Positions 32,748 to 33,209 of a stretch of DNA of 33,209 nucleotides are shown one piece after another. This DNA is from CAIKOD01 sp035543455. GTDB lineage: Archaea; Halobacteriota; Methanomicrobia; Methanomicrobiales; Methanospirillaceae. Positions within the stretch are counted from its first letter, which is position 1; each line of letters starts with the position of its first letter. The stretch spans positions 1-33,209 of the forward strand of contig DATKKE010000055.1 in the NCBI GenBank assembly GCA_035543455.1, read 5' to 3'. Position numbers and translations under genes: made by a program. The notes under the pieces are model-generated. The model was given only the letters and a program-made list of their open reading frames with translations. It was not told where the DNA came from and ran no database searches.

Positions 32748-32999
32748 TTATTTCTTTGGTCTCTTGATTACGAGCCGGTATGATTCGGCCCTGCCGGCAG
32801 TATGGCTTATCCTGATAATCCGTATGACATCGCCGGCCTTTGCCCCGATAATTTTCACTGCAGGATCGTCGTGATAAATTTTTGGCAGATGTTCACTCGA
32901 AATATTATATGTGGAGTACAGGGTGCTGACCTCCTCCTCGCTCATGATCTTATGGTCCGGCACCATGACATGTTCCAGCACATTCAGTTTGGTGCTCAA
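32748..32999 (-). CDS. rpoH: RNA polymerase subunit H (Rpb5-like)
   Basis: An 83-residue archaeal H subunit, homologous to the C-terminal domain of eukaryotic Rpb5. It contains NVLEHVMVPDHKIMSEEE, then HLPKIYHDDPAVKIIGAKAG and DVIRIIRISHTAGRAESYRL, typical of the family. It starts with TTG (32997-32999), supported by AGAGGGGG (33007-33014) seven bases upstream; no ATG lies nearby in frame. Its TAA stop overlaps the ribosome-binding site of rpoB2 (TAAGGAG). First gene of the RNA polymerase operon, and its leader holds a short upstream ORF. Confidence 0.96.
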   Translation of the reverse strand: MSTKLNVLEHVMVPDHKIMSEEEVSTLYSTYNISSEHLPKIYHDDPAVKIIGAKAGDVIRIIRISHTAGRAESYRLVIKRPKK

Positions 33000-33028
33000 C
33001 GAAAAACCCCCTCTTTAACCAATTGCAT
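32996..33028 (-). other. 10-codon upstream ORF overlapping the rpoH start
   Basis: ATG at 33026-33028 opens MQLVKEGVFR and stops at TGA (32996-32998), which shares two bases with the rpoH TTG start. GGAGGAG touches the ATG and GGTGATCC lies a little further upstream. Given the TATA at 33047-33056, transcription might begin very near this ATG. It may be chance, or a leader peptide coupled to rpoH. Confidence 0.35.
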
Positions 33029-33046
33029 CTCCTCCAGATGGATCAC

Positions 33047-33056
33047 CTTATAAAAA
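33047..33056 (-). promoter_or_regulatory. TATA box of the RNA polymerase operon
   Basis: Minus-strand TTTTTATAAG, about 24 bases before the expected start near 33026. Read-through from tRNA-Lys upstream could also contribute. Confidence 0.5.
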
Positions 33057-33078
33057 CCTACGGGCTGTACCGTGGCAG

Positions 33079-33152
33079 CGGGCCCGGAGGGATTTGAACC
33101 CCCGACCACCTGGTTAAAAGCCAGGCGCTCTACCTAACTGAGCTACGAACCC
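33079..33152 (-). tRNA. tRNA-Lys(UUU)
   Basis: Cloverleaf of 74 nucleotides without encoded CCA. Acceptor GGGTTCG pairs with CGGGCCC (two G-U pairs), discriminator G. Anticodon stem CCTGG/CCAGG encloses CTTTTAA with anticodon TTT at 33116-33118. T-arm contains GGTTCAAATCC. No intron. It lies 79 bases before rpoH on the same strand. Confidence 0.95.
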
Positions 33153-33192
33153 ACAGGTACTTGCCACACAGCATTATTACAAGGTAAGAAAA

Positions 33193-33201
33193 GTATATAA
33201 A
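33193..33201 (-). promoter_or_regulatory. TATA box of tRNA-Lys
   Basis: Minus-strand TTTATATAC, 41-49 bases before the mature 5' end. It would give a short 5' leader removed by RNase P. Confidence 0.6.
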
Positions 33202-33209
33202 CATTCGCA

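Noticed and set aside
1..33209. CRISPR array, insertion sequence or rRNA genes
   Set aside because: No regularly spaced repeats, transposase-like proteins, long terminal inverted repeats or rRNA-like stretches were seen.

Overview
The window looks like a methanogenic euryarchaeon, most likely Methanomicrobiales (Methanoregula/Methanolinea-like); this assignment is inference. Evidence: RNA polymerase B split into B'' and B' and A into A' and A'', archaeal NusA and L30e, archaeal-type LeuRS, a PAC2 proteasome chaperone, DUF473/DUF5611-type small proteins, a V4R protein, a PKD-domain surface protein, TATA boxes, and transcripts that end in T-runs.

Left third (1-11.3 kb): a type IV filament/Tad-like cluster mixed with regulatory proteins. 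On the minus strand, from 5359 down to the left edge, lie a Roadblock/LC7 protein, a PATAN-like/Roadblock protein, a secretion ATPase with a long disordered N-terminus, and two TadC/GspF-type membrane proteins. Diverging from it on the plus strand are a PATAN-like protein, a membrane-anchored Roadblock-like protein, a MinD-type ATPase with a possible C-terminal membrane-targeting helix, and a translationally coupled 66-residue membrane protein. A perfect dyad (5418-5439) sits between the two operons. A tandem-V4R protein, a PATAN-like/beta-sandwich protein and an archaeal prepilin peptidase follow. I read the set as a candidate system that positions or controls a filament or secretion machine. 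No pilin is visible, so the substrate is unknown.

Middle (11.3-18.6 kb): housekeeping genes. These are hisI, a PIN-ATPase-KH protein, leuS, a gap holding a frameshifted small secreted-protein gene, a DUF5611-type gene divergent from a PAC2 gene with a C-terminal HbYX motif, and a DUF473-type gene.

TRNA-Arg to nusA (18.7-24.8 kb): an AT-richer accessory segment. It holds an iron/manganese superoxide dismutase bracketed by 13-bp direct repeats beside tRNA-Arg(UCU), a hemerythrin-domain protein, a TPR protein and a 1213-residue PKD surface protein.

Right third (24.8-33.2 kb, minus strand): tRNA-Lys(UUU), then rpoH-rpoB2-rpoB1-rpoA1-rpoA2-rpl30e-nusA, tightly packed. The usual continuation rps12-rps7-fusA is absent. 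The conserved N-terminus of RpoB'' can only be reached from a non-canonical start (CTG or ATT), and a 10-codon upstream ORF overlaps the rpoH start.
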